DNA of 64,000 nt from Rarobacter incanus (GTDB lineage: Bacteria; Actinomycetota; Actinomycetes; Actinomycetales; Cellulomonadaceae): assembly GCF_006715765.1 (NCBI RefSeq), contig NZ_VFNV01000001.1, positions 186,001-250,000 of the forward strand. Direction: 5' to 3'. Positions 45,366 through 53,346 of this stretch are shown here, piece by piece; the stretch's first letter is position 1; each line of letters starts with the position of its first letter. Made by a program: the position numbers and the translations under genes. The notes beneath the pieces were generated by a model. It saw only the letters and a list, made by a program, of their open reading frames with translations, was not told the origin of the DNA and did not search any database.

Positions 45366-45376
45366 AGCTGCGCAAT
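45336..45376. terminator. Bidirectional hairpin between zapE and the NlpC/P60 gene
   Basis: Perfect 15-bp stem: 45336-45350 (ATTGCGCAGCTGGCG) with 45362-45376, loop 11 nt. It lies between convergent genes, 40 bp after zapE and 8 bp from the end of the minus-strand gene. Confidence 0.75.
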
Positions 45377-45384
45377 CGCGATGC

Positions 45385-46713
45385 TTACGGAAACGGCCGC
45401 ACGACCACCGATTTTGCGGTCCCGGATCCGGTGCTCCGCGAGAAGTTCCTGACCACCGGCCCGCCGGGCAGCAACTCAATGATCTTTCCGTTTCCCAGGT
45501 AAAGCGATACGTGGGATATGGGGGCGCTGCCGTGCGCATAGAAAATGATGTCACCGCGACGGCGTTGCGATAGCGGGACGTGCTTGAAACGCTTGAGCTT
45601 CATGAGCTCCCGGGAGGACCTGTACAAAGGCAGGGAATGCTTGACGGTGGTGATCGGGCGGGGATCTATCCCCGCCGCGTAGAGCGCTTGTAGGATCATC
45701 CCTGAGCAATCGGCTCCGTCCTTTACGGAACCCGCGCCTCCCCACACGTAGTGCGATTTGCGGTACTTTAGCGCGTATCCGACCATGGCTTCAACGCGCT
45801 GCTTGCGTGTCGCGTCCAGCCCCACCTGCACGGGGGCATGCCACGTGTCGAGACCGTACCAATCGCTCTTCTTGAGCCCCAGGGCGAGCCAGGTCTTGAG
45901 GTTCACAACGCCATTCGCCCGCAGGCCATGTTTGCGTTGAAAGGCCTTGACGCGCGAAATGGTGGCGTAGTCCATGGTCTCCCACCGCGATCCCATTCCG
46001 AGAGCCTTCTGCACCTTGGAGACCTTCATGCCGTTCATACCGCGGGTGAGGTTATATCCGATCCCGGGGCTTTGCGCGATCGAAGTTTTGGGCTGGTAGT
46101 AGCGCTTGCTGGGTGCGTAGCGCGGCCTGACGGTGAGTTTGAAAACGGAGCCGGTAGCGGCAGTCGATTTCGCTGCGTTGCGCAGGACAACGCGCCATTT
46201 GGACGAGGCCAGCGCGTACCAGAACCGGTCGCGCTGACGCATGGTGAAGACAACGGTCGCGACCGCTTGTTTGCCCGCCACGGATTGCCTTTTTCGGGTG
46301 ACCCATGCGCCGTTCTTGCGTTGCTGTAGCTCGAGCTTGCCGGCGACAGGGTTCTTCACCTTCACGGACACCTTCCACGATTTCCCGGCGGTGGCCTTCC
46401 GGTTCGCAATCTTTGCGATAGCCGGCTTGGGTTTCGCGGGGTTCGTGCCTGTGTCGGTGCCGGGGTTCGTGCCTGTGTCGGTGGCGGGGTCCGTGCCCGC
46501 ATCCCCATCCGCGTCAGCGGCCGTGACATTGCTCGGCGCTGCGGGCTCCGAGCCGTCCGCGCCCGCGAGCGGTGTGGCCTCGACGGCGACCGGGGCAACC
46601 GTGACGGACGGATCGCCCGTCGTTGGTGCGGCGACGGCGACGGTCCCCGTCGAGGACACCGCCGCGACGATTGCGAGGCTGACTAGAACGCGTGGGGCCG
46701 GCAGGCGAAGCAT
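45385..46713 (-). CDS. Secreted NlpC/P60 peptidoglycan hydrolase with PG-binding domain
   Basis: About 442 residues. A signal peptide (LRLPAPRVLVSLAIVAAVSSTG) ends near AVAA/P, residue about 29. A Thr/Asp/Pro-rich linker with TDTGTNP repeats covers about 75-95, a beta-rich segment about 95-200, a PG_binding_1 domain about 220-285 (KVSKVQKALGMGSRW, VKAFQRKHGL), and an NlpC/P60 domain from about 310 with nucleophile in DGADCSGMI and His in ISHVSLYLGNG. It likely cleaves stem peptides during wall remodelling. Three consecutive ATGs (46719, 46716, 46713) follow GAAAG; I used the last. Convergent with zapE. Confidence 0.87.
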   Translation of the reverse strand: MLRLPAPRVLVSLAIVAAVSSTGTVAVAAPTTGDPSVTVAPVAVEATPLAGADGSEPAAPSNVTAADADGDAGTDPATDTGTNPGTDTGTNPAKPKPAIAKIANRKATAGKSWKVSVKVKNPVAGKLELQQRKNGAWVTRKRQSVAGKQAVATVVFTMRQRDRFWYALASSKWRVVLRNAAKSTAATGSVFKLTVRPRYAPSKRYYQPKTSIAQSPGIGYNLTRGMNGMKVSKVQKALGMGSRWETMDYATISRVKAFQRKHGLRANGVVNLKTWLALGLKKSDWYGLDTWHAPVQVGLDATRKQRVEAMVGYALKYRKSHYVWGGAGSVKDGADCSGMILQALYAAGIDPRPITTVKHSLPLYRSSRELMKLKRFKHVPLSQRRRGDIIFYAHGSAPISHVSLYLGNGKIIELLPGGPVVRNFSRSTGSGTAKSVVVRPFP

Positions 46714-46808
46714 CATCATCTTTCGTATGGGTCGCGCCGCATGGCAAGCCCACGACGCCGGAGATCGATCCATGCCCCGGGATTGGAGCACCGTACGAAA
46801 CTTGGAGC

Positions 46809-47987
46809 CTAATCCGTCTTCGCACCAAAGACAATTTCATCCCAGGTCGGCATTTGTGACCGCTGGCGCCGGTTGCCCTTTGCCGACCGCGCCTGCTCGG
46901 CCGGTGGAACGCTGTCGCCGAGCTCGAGTTCCGGCTGCGCCTCGGGGGACGCGTCTGCGTCGGCCGTCGCACGCGCGGTCGGTGCCGCAGCGGCGCCCGC
47001 GCCACGCGCGACGGTGTCGGATTCCGATCCGTGAGTATCGGCCACGTCCGCGGCACCGGCGGCGTCCGCGCCGTCCGTCGCGCGGACGGGGATAGCACCC
47101 GTCAGCGGTACGACGGCAGAGGAACCGCCCGCGGAAACATCGCCTGCGGATTCGTCACATGGCCCCTCGACCGGTTGTCGCACGCCGCGCCGCGCGGCCA
47201 AATCATCGAGCAGCGCCTCGGTGTCGACCACCGCCTTGATTTGCCCGGTTTCGAGGGAATAGACGGGAGCGACGCTGTCTGCGCCGGCAGGCGCAGCGCC
47301 GTCCGGGAATGCCTGCACGTCGAACGGTTCGTCGCGCACCGACGACAGGTGGCGGCGGCGCGGAATGGGCTCGTCGATGATCGCCGTTTCGGAAAGCCAG
47401 CGGGCCTCGTCGTCAATTGCCGTGAGAACCATGGTTCGTGGATCGAACGTCCACGTTGCCGCGGTCGGCTCCGCGCCGACCATGTAGCGAGCAATCACGC
47501 GCCATCGACCGCCCGGCGGCTTGACGGCATCCCATTCGATCGATGCGATGTCGACCTCGCGCGATGCGAGCCGGTCCGTGACCAGATCGCCGAGTTCGGG
47601 GGCGTCCGATTGCGTTCCGACCGTTGCGGAACGCGCCTGGCGGGCAACGAAGGCCCGCTCGTCCAAAACTGGGCGCTCGTAGCGGTGAATGTGCCCGATA
47701 GGTATCCCGGATTCTTGCGAAATTTTGTCCGCGCTGTCGCCCGCGCGCACCCGTCCCTGAATCTCGCGGGGGCTGATCGTATCGGCATTTTGCAGCAATT
47801 CGAGGCGGGCGCGGTCGCCGCGGACTGCCGCCAGCAGCTCATCGTTGATCGGGAGCAGGAAGCGCGTGTTACCCGCGGCCTTGAGCACCAGGTGTTCGCC
47901 GTCCGTATGCAATCCGACCAGTGACAGGTCAATGATCGTCCCCGTTTGCGACGCATCGGACGATCCACTGCCGCGGTTCACAGACAT
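46809..47987 (-). CDS. sepH: Cell division protein SepH (DUF3071)
   Basis: 392 residues from ATG 47987, with AGGAGG upstream. The conserved N-terminal domain (LVGLHTDGEHLVLKAAGNTRF, then ISPREIQGRVRAGDSADKI with a helix-turn-helix-like segment, about residues 15-170) is the DUF3071/SepH region that in Streptomyces binds and stimulates FtsZ. The rest is Ala/Asp-rich and disordered, ending in the short conserved MPTWDEIVFGAKTD motif. Divergent from the inositol monophosphatase gene, 150 bp between. A longer frame to 48041 precedes a better ribosome-binding site and is not used. Confidence 0.87.
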   Translation of the reverse strand: MSVNRGSGSSDASQTGTIIDLSLVGLHTDGEHLVLKAAGNTRFLLPINDELLAAVRGDRARLELLQNADTISPREIQGRVRAGDSADKISQESGIPIGHIHRYERPVLDERAFVARQARSATVGTQSDAPELGDLVTDRLASREVDIASIEWDAVKPPGGRWRVIARYMVGAEPTAATWTFDPRTMVLTAIDDEARWLSETAIIDEPIPRRRHLSSVRDEPFDVQAFPDGAAPAGADSVAPVYSLETGQIKAVVDTEALLDDLAARRGVRQPVEGPCDESAGDVSAGGSSAVVPLTGAIPVRATDGADAAGAADVADTHGSESDTVARGAGAAAAPTARATADADASPEAQPELELGDSVPPAEQARSAKGNRRQRSQMPTWDEIVFGAKTD

Positions 47988-48137
47988 TGAGCCTCCTTGT
48001 CGTACCCGCACCCACGCGGGTGCTATAGGCATGCCGTGCAACTAAGGGTGCCACGCGGGTTGCGGTGATCGCGGTTGCCATGCGGAGTGGCGCCAACATT
48101 CACCTGCCGTTCACGCTGCGCGGATACCATCGAAGCC

Positions 48138-48980
48138 ATGGATGAAGATTCGCCAGTTCGGGCACGTGAACTTGAACGCATCGCCGTCGACATCGCGCGG
48201 GAAGCGGGCGAGTACATTCGCGCGAATGCCCCGGCCACAGTGGAGGTCGCGGCGACCAAGACAACCGACACGGATGTCGTGACGGCCATGGATCGCGCGG
48301 TCGAGGCGCTAATCAGGGACAGGCTCGCCCGGGTGCGCCCAGGGGATGGCTTCTACGGCGAAGAATCCGATCCCGACACGAGCGATACGGGAATAACCTG
48401 GGTGGTGGACCCCATCGACGGGACCGTTAACTATCTGTACGGGCTCGGATCGTTTGCCGTATCTATCGCTGCGGTCGCCGGGGAGATGACGGTGGGCGGC
48501 TGGACGGCATTGGCCGGGGCCGTGCACGACGTTCCCGGGGCGATTACGTGGCATGCGGCTCGCGGCAACGGCGCCAGGCGCGAGGGAGTGAAATTCACGA
48601 TGCCGGGCGCCAAGGAATTGGGGCATTGCTTGGTGGGAACAGGGTTCGGATACGACCCGCGGCGCCGGATCGTGCAGGCGCAGACGCTGGTCACCGTCCT
48701 GCCGCGCATCAGGGACATCCGCCGCATCGGGTCGGCAGCTTTGGATCTTTGCAGGGTCGCCGCGGGCAATCTCGACGCCATGTATGAACGCGGCTTGTAT
48801 CCGTGGGATTTCGCGGCCGGTGGCCTGCTGGTCGAGGAGGCGGGAGGCCAGGTGATTGGGTTGCGCGGGAAGGCGCCGAGTGGGCAAATGCTTGTCGCGG
48901 GCGCGCACGTGGTTGCGGACCAGCTCGCGGGCCTGCTTGCTGCCGCCGGTGCGGATCGCGATGCGGAGCCGCTGGATTAG
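48138..48980 (+). CDS. Inositol monophosphatase family protein
   Basis: 280 residues. Metal-binding motifs are GEESDPD and WVVDPIDGTVNYLYG (about residues 77-105) and the C-terminal WDFAAGGLLVEEAGGQV, the complete IMPase set. Substrate may be inositol-phosphate, histidinol-phosphate or another sugar phosphate; mycobacterial SuhB sits in the same neighbourhood. ATG 48138 was chosen from family alignment; a frame from 48075 would add 21 residues. Confidence 0.88.
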   Translation: MDEDSPVRARELERIAVDIAREAGEYIRANAPATVEVAATKTTDTDVVTAMDRAVEALIRDRLARVRPGDGFYGEESDPDTSDTGITWVVDPIDGTVNYLYGLGSFAVSIAAVAGEMTVGGWTALAGAVHDVPGAITWHAARGNGARREGVKFTMPGAKELGHCLVGTGFGYDPRRRIVQAQTLVTVLPRIRDIRRIGSAALDLCRVAAGNLDAMYERGLYPWDFAAGGLLVEEAGGQVIGLRGKAPSGQMLVAGAHVVADQLAGLLAAAGADRDAEPLD

Positions 48981-49131
48981 GCAAAGGTCGTGGTCGATGT
49001 GCATTTTCGCCGCCAATGAGCAACAATGCTGGCGCGGCCGGGAACAAAAATGCTTCGCCGGTGCTTGAGTAGGGCGACAGTTCAATTATCATTCTCGCAA
49101 CTGCCGAGATGGACGGAGCGTGAGATCACTA

Positions 49132-49431
49132 ATGGCCACCGATTACGACGCACCCCGCAAGACCGAAGAGGACCTCTCCGAGGACTCGATCGAGGAGCTG
49201 AAGGCGCGTCGATCAGACAAATCATCCGGCGTCGTTGACGAAGACGAGACAGAAGCCGCGGAAGGATTCGAACTCCCCGGCGCCGACCTGTCGGGTGAAG
49301 AGCTTTCTGTCCGCGTTCTGCCGCGCCAGGCGGACGAATTCACCTGCACCAGCTGCTTCCTCGTGCATCACCGCAGCCAGCTTGCATACGAGAAGGACGG
49401 CCAGCAGGTGTGCACAGAGTGCGCGGCATGA
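49132..49431 (+). CDS. DUF4193 zinc-ribbon-like protein
   Basis: 99 residues, very acidic N-terminal half ([27 protein letters not shown]) and a C-terminal pair of CxxC motifs, CTSC and CTEC, that probably bind zinc. The family is confined to actinobacteria and lies upstream of dut, as here. Function not established. The stop overlaps the dut ATG. The 151 bp before it hold no other gene; GGAG at 49115 is a distant ribosome-binding site. Confidence 0.88.
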   Translation: MATDYDAPRKTEEDLSEDSIEELKARRSDKSSGVVDEDETEAAEGFELPGADLSGEELSVRVLPRQADEFTCTSCFLVHHRSQLAYEKDGQQVCTECAA

Positions 49432-49868
49432 GCTGCACCGAGGTACTGGTAAAAATCCTGGACGAGGCCGCCTCGCTCCCGGCGTACGCACACCCCGGGG
49501 ATGCGGGTGCGGACCTTGTCACGACGCAAGACGTGGAGCTTGCTCCACTGACCCGTGCGCTGGTTCCGACCGGGATCTCGATCGCGCTGCCCGACGGCTA
49601 TGTGGCATTGGTGCATCCGCGTTCCGGATTGGCGATAAAGCAGGGCCTCACGATTGTCAACGCGCCGGGCACCGTCGACGCGGGGTACCGCGGTGAGATC
49701 AAGGTCGCCCTGTACAACTCCGACCCCACGACACCGATCGTCCTGCGTCGCGGGGATCGGATCGCGCAACTGGTCATCCAGGAGGTAACCAGGGCGCGTT
49801 TCATCGCGGCTCAGGAACTTCCCGGTTCGGATCGTGGGGATGGCGGATTCGGTTCTTCCGGCAGGTGA
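49428..49868 (+). CDS. dut: dUTP diphosphatase
   Basis: Hydrolyses dUTP to dUMP and pyrophosphate. 146 residues, trimeric dUTPase type. All five motifs are present: [39 protein letters not shown] with the catalytic Asp, [11 protein letters not shown], and the C-terminal P-loop-like [12 protein letters not shown] 49428 overlaps the DUF4193 stop as ATGA. Confidence 0.95.
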   Translation: MSCTEVLVKILDEAASLPAYAHPGDAGADLVTTQDVELAPLTRALVPTGISIALPDGYVALVHPRSGLAIKQGLTIVNAPGTVDAGYRGEIKVALYNSDPTTPIVLRRGDRIAQLVIQEVTRARFIAAQELPGSDRGDGGFGSSGR

Positions 49869-50031
49869 TGAGGGCGCGGTATTGCCGCGTCGCGGTACCC
49901 GTGTCAGCGCGGCCGCGGTGGGGTGCGGATGCGCGGACAATTCAGAGTAACCTTGCAATGATGTGTACGGCGTGGGACCGGGCGAAGGCGCGCAGGCGTA
50001 GCGTCCGATCAACAAAGGAGATGTGACCGGC

Positions 50032-50748
50032 GTGGGACTCTTTGGTCGAAAGAAGTCAGCGGAAAAGCCCGCGGTAGCGGGCGACGAGGCGACCGGGGAC
50101 GGCGCCGTCGACACCGTAGCGGACGCAACCGCAAAGAGCGGGCCCTACGACGTCGCGGAGCGGCCGGAACTTGGCAACCTGATTGATTTTGGGGTCTTGC
50201 GGGTGCCCGGAATCGACGGCATGAACGTGCGGTTGCAGTCCGACCCCAACGATGTCATCGGGGGCATCGCGATCGAGGTCGGCAAGACGAACCTGCAACT
50301 CAACGCTTTCGCCGCGCCCAAGAGCGCGGGGATCTGGGACGAGGTGCGCGACGAGATCGCGGCGTCACTGACCGCTGACGGCGGATTCGCGGATGTGGTA
50401 CAGGGACCGTTCGGCAAGGAACTACAAGCCCGCATTCCGGTGCGCACTGCCCGCGGCGGCAACCACGGCCATGCTCCCGCGCGGTTCATCGGAATCGACG
50501 GGCCGCGGTGGATGCTGCGCGCTGTCATCACAGGCGAGGGCGCGACCGCGGCGGCGGCGGCCGAGCAGGTGGAATCCCTGATCGCCGGCACGGTGGTCGT
50601 GCGCGGCTCCGAGGCGCGCCCACCGCGAGAGATACTGCCGCTAACCGCACCGGTGGTCGCCGGGCAACGGCCCGCTGCGCCGCAAGGTGCAACGGATAAG
50701 GACTTCAACCCGCTCGAACGCGGACCCGAAATCACCGAGGTGCGATGA
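50032..50748 (+). CDS. DUF3710 family protein
   Basis: 238 residues starting MGLFGRKKS, the typical basic start of the family, at GTG 50032 with AAAGGAG 11 nt upstream (GTG 50023 would add 3 residues). The conserved core is LIDFGVLRVPGIDGMNVRLQ and the GPRWMLRAVITG segment. Actinobacteria-specific; function unknown. It belongs to the dut neighbourhood and overlaps the OB-fold gene by 4 bp. The 163 bp before it probably contain its promoter, but I cannot assign one with confidence. Confidence 0.85.
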   Translation: MGLFGRKKSAEKPAVAGDEATGDGAVDTVADATAKSGPYDVAERPELGNLIDFGVLRVPGIDGMNVRLQSDPNDVIGGIAIEVGKTNLQLNAFAAPKSAGIWDEVRDEIAASLTADGGFADVVQGPFGKELQARIPVRTARGGNHGHAPARFIGIDGPRWMLRAVITGEGATAAAAAEQVESLIAGTVVVRGSEARPPREILPLTAPVVAGQRPAAPQGATDKDFNPLERGPEITEVR

Positions 50749-51125
50749 GCCTGGCCACCCGCGTTCGCGGTTACTTCACGCCGCGCGAGCAGGCTGCTGA
50801 CGCCGACGGCCTCGATCAGTTCCTCCACGGTGGGCCGGTCGCGACGTGTAAGCAGGCTTGCGGGCGCGGGCGCACGGTGATCGTCGGGCGGATCCGCTCG
50901 ATCACGGTGCAGCCCCACTCGAGCGCGCCTTCGTTCGAGGCCGAGGTTTCCGATGGAACCGCCTCGATTCGCCTCGTGTGGTTGGGAAGGCGGACACTGG
51001 CCGGGGTCGTCCCCGGCGGAATCATCAGGGCGCGCGGCTTCGTTAACACGGCGCAGTCGATCCCGACGATCTTCAATCCGAGTTACGAGTTGTGCGCAAA
51101 GCAGGGACACGACAGTGGCGAATGA
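50745..51125 (+). CDS. OB-fold nucleic-acid-binding protein
   Basis: 126 residues. The segment RTVIVGRIRSITVQP ... FEAEVSDGTASIRLVWLGRRTLAGVVPG has the strand pattern of an OB fold of the tRNA-anti/RecG wedge type, suggesting single-stranded DNA or RNA binding. It overlaps DUF3710 by 4 bp and runs 11 bp into the DUF3159 gene, an arrangement conserved in actinobacteria. No catalytic residues. Confidence 0.8.
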   Translation: MSLATRVRGYFTPREQAADADGLDQFLHGGPVATCKQACGRGRTVIVGRIRSITVQPHSSAPSFEAEVSDGTASIRLVWLGRRTLAGVVPGGIIRARGFVNTAQSIPTIFNPSYELCAKQGHDSGE

Positions 51126-51807
51126 GTCCGGGATAAAGTCGCTGACTGCCGACGAATTCGACCCGCTGGCGGCGGTGGGGGGCATCCGCGGGCTGATCGA
51201 ATCGATGCTGCCGGGCACGTTATTCGTCATAGTGTTCGTTCTCACTAACGAGCTGCGACCCCCCATCATCGCCGCGGGAGCCGCGGCGCTTTTGGCGGTG
51301 GTCGTCCGGCTGGCGCAGCGCTCGTCCCTGACACAAGCGCTCTCCGGGGTGGCAGGCATCGCAATCGGCGTCATTTGGGCGTGGAGATCGGGCAAAGCTG
51401 AGAACTACTACCTGTGGGGCCTGCTGACAAACGCCGGCTACCTGGCGGTCATCTTGATTTCGATCATGGCGCGGTGGCCGGCGGTCGGGGTCGTCGTCGA
51501 GCTCTTCAAAGCCGGATTCCACGATGCGAAGCGGATCGAATCAGGGCAGACCAAGGGATGGAGCAAGTGGCGCGGGGACCCGCTTGCCCTCAAGGAATAC
51601 AACCTCGCGTCGTGGCTGTGGGTTGCGCTGTTCGGCGCTCGGCTTGTCGTCCAGCTTCCGCTGTACCTGACGGAGCAGGTGGGCTGGTTGGGAACCGCGC
51701 GATTGGTTATGGGGCTGCCGCTGTGGGCCGCCACGCTGTGGCTCACGTGGATCGTCATCAACGGGCGGGCCAAGGATCGCCCGGTGCCGACCCAGGAACC
51801 TGCCTAG
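51115..51807 (+). CDS. DUF3159 membrane protein
   Basis: 230 residues with about six hydrophobic helices (GTLFVIVFVLT, IIAAGAAALLAVVVRL, ALSGVAGIAIGVIWAW, LWGLLTNAGYLAVILI, LWVALFGARLVVQLPLY, LWAATLWLTWIVI). The FHDAKRIESGQTKGWSKWRGDPL loop is hydrophilic. Function unknown; widespread in actinobacteria next to the OB-fold gene and the potassium regulators. GTG 51115 follows AGGGACACGA and overlaps the OB gene by 11 bp. Confidence 0.83.
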   Translation: MANESGIKSLTADEFDPLAAVGGIRGLIESMLPGTLFVIVFVLTNELRPPIIAAGAAALLAVVVRLAQRSSLTQALSGVAGIAIGVIWAWRSGKAENYYLWGLLTNAGYLAVILISIMARWPAVGVVVELFKAGFHDAKRIESGQTKGWSKWRGDPLALKEYNLASWLWVALFGARLVVQLPLYLTEQVGWLGTARLVMGLPLWAATLWLTWIVINGRAKDRPVPTQEPA

Positions 51808-51941
51808 TCAGGTTCGCCGCGAGGCGTCGTCTGCGCCGCGCTCGGTGGCATCACAGCGTTGGGGCATTGAGGCGTTGGGCTGTTAGTCTTCGTCGGCGGT
51901 GCGCTGCCAGCTTTCCTCCGCATGATCGTTGCGGGGTTGGG

Positions 51942-52619
51942 TCATTCCTCTTCGTCGGCGGTACTAACCAAAAGGGCGCGCAGGGCGCCTTGGTCCGCCT
52001 CACTTGCGCACACAAGCAGCAGTTCGTCGCCGACTTCCAGCGTGTCGTCACCCGTGGGCGAGAAAGGGCGCTTGTCGCGTACCACCGCCGCCAGGACCGT
52101 ATCGGCTGGCCAGGTGATCAGGCCCAGCCGCACCCCGACGACGGGGGAGTCCGCCGGGAGGTTGATCTCCAAAATGTCCGCACCGGACTGGTTGAACGTG
52201 AAAACACGCACCAGGTCCCCGACCGATACAGCCTCTTCGATCAAGGCGGTCATGGTCCGCGGCGTCGACACCGCGACGTCCACGCCCCACGCGGCGTCAA
52301 ACATCCACTCGTTCTTGGGATTATTGACCCGCGCAACCGTGCGCGGCACGCCGAATTCCGTCTTGCACAGCAACGAGATGACAAGGTTGGCTTTGTCGTC
52401 GCCCGTCGCCGCCACGACAACGTCTGCTTCGTCGACGCGGGCCTCGTTCAGCGATGAGAGTTCACACGCGTCCGCAAGCAGCCAATCGGCCTCCGGGACC
52501 TGGGCCACGCGCATCGCCGACGATTGCCGGTCCATGAGGGTGACCTCGTGGCCGTTCCCGATCAGCTCGCGGGCTATGGAGCGGCCAACCGATCCGGCAC
52601 CACACACGACGATTTTCAT
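51942..52619 (-). CDS. TrkA-type potassium uptake regulator (CeoC-like)
   Basis: 225 residues: a Rossmann RCK-N domain starting MKIVVCGAGSVGRSIARELIG with the GxGxxG nucleotide motif, and an RCK-C (TrkA-C) domain from about residue 140. Cytoplasmic NAD(H)- or nucleotide-sensing subunit of a potassium transporter. Its ATG overlaps the partner gene's stop by 4 bp. The pair corresponds to mycobacterial CeoB/CeoC. The final coding bases (ADEE) are partly repeated downstream at 51887-51900. Confidence 0.87.
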   Translation of the reverse strand: MKIVVCGAGSVGRSIARELIGNGHEVTLMDRQSSAMRVAQVPEADWLLADACELSSLNEARVDEADVVVAATGDDKANLVISLLCKTEFGVPRTVARVNNPKNEWMFDAAWGVDVAVSTPRTMTALIEEAVSVGDLVRVFTFNQSGADILEINLPADSPVVGVRLGLITWPADTVLAAVVRDKRPFSPTGDDTLEVGDELLLVCASEADQGALRALLVSTADEEE

Positions 52620-53284
52620 TCTGCCCCCTGCGCGCGCGGATTTGCCAATACTCGTTCAACGCGGCTGGCGTCCGCGGTCGGGATGATCATGTGAAGCGTG
52701 TCGTTTTCCTGCATCACCGTCAGCGCCGTCGGCAGTACGCACGCGCCCGCACGGATGATGTAAGCGGCGCGAGCCCCGGCGGCCTCTTCCAGATCCGCGA
52801 CGGCTACGCCGAGCCATGAGCGGTGCACATCGACCTGGCTGAGCGCAACCGCGCCCGAGGGATCTACATAGTCCGGTGTCGCCCCCATCGGCAGCATGCG
52901 CCGCAAGACCTGGTTAGCCGTCCACTTGACCGTCGCGACCGTGGGGATTCCGAGCCGCTGATAGATTTCGGCGCGGTGGCTGTCATAGATGCGAGCCACG
53001 ACGTTGTCGATGCCAAACGTTTCGCGGACCACCCGCGCCGCCAGGATGTTGGAGTTGTCGCCGTCCGAGACCGCGGCAAAACCATAGGCGTCGTCGATCT
53101 CGGCCTGTTCCAGGGTGTCGCGGTCGAATCCGATACCCGTCACGCGCTTGCCGGAGAAATCGGGGCTCAGGCGGCGAAAGGCTTCGGGACTCTGGTCGAT
53201 TACCGCGACGGAATGCCCGTAGTCTTCCAAGGATTCGGCGAGCGTCGCGCCGACGCGCCCGCAGCCCATGATCACAAAGTGCAC
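52616..53284 (-). CDS. TrkA-type potassium uptake regulator (CeoB-like)
   Basis: 222 residues from GTG 53284 (VHFVIMGCGRVGATLAESLEDYGH). The RCK-N nucleotide motif is intact and the TrkA-C domain follows from about 140. A longer frame to 53368 has only a polar N-terminal tail that disrupts the Rossmann start. TATAGC lies 10 nt before the GTG, so the mRNA may be leaderless. Divergent from the KimA-like gene with 62 bp between them. Confidence 0.85.
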   Translation of the reverse strand: MHFVIMGCGRVGATLAESLEDYGHSVAVIDQSPEAFRRLSPDFSGKRVTGIGFDRDTLEQAEIDDAYGFAAVSDGDNSNILAARVVRETFGIDNVVARIYDSHRAEIYQRLGIPTVATVKWTANQVLRRMLPMGATPDYVDPSGAVALSQVDVHRSWLGVAVADLEEAAGARAAYIIRAGACVLPTALTVMQENDTLHMIIPTADASRVERVLANPRAQGAE

Positions 53285-53346
53285 AAGAACAAACGCTATA
53301 CCCCTTTGCGGTGTCCTGTCGCCCCGAGTGGTACTAGGCTTTCGCT

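Noticed and set aside
53285-53346. ydaO-type c-di-AMP riboswitch before the KimA-like gene
   Set aside because: The intergenic gap is only 62 bp, far too short for that riboswitch.
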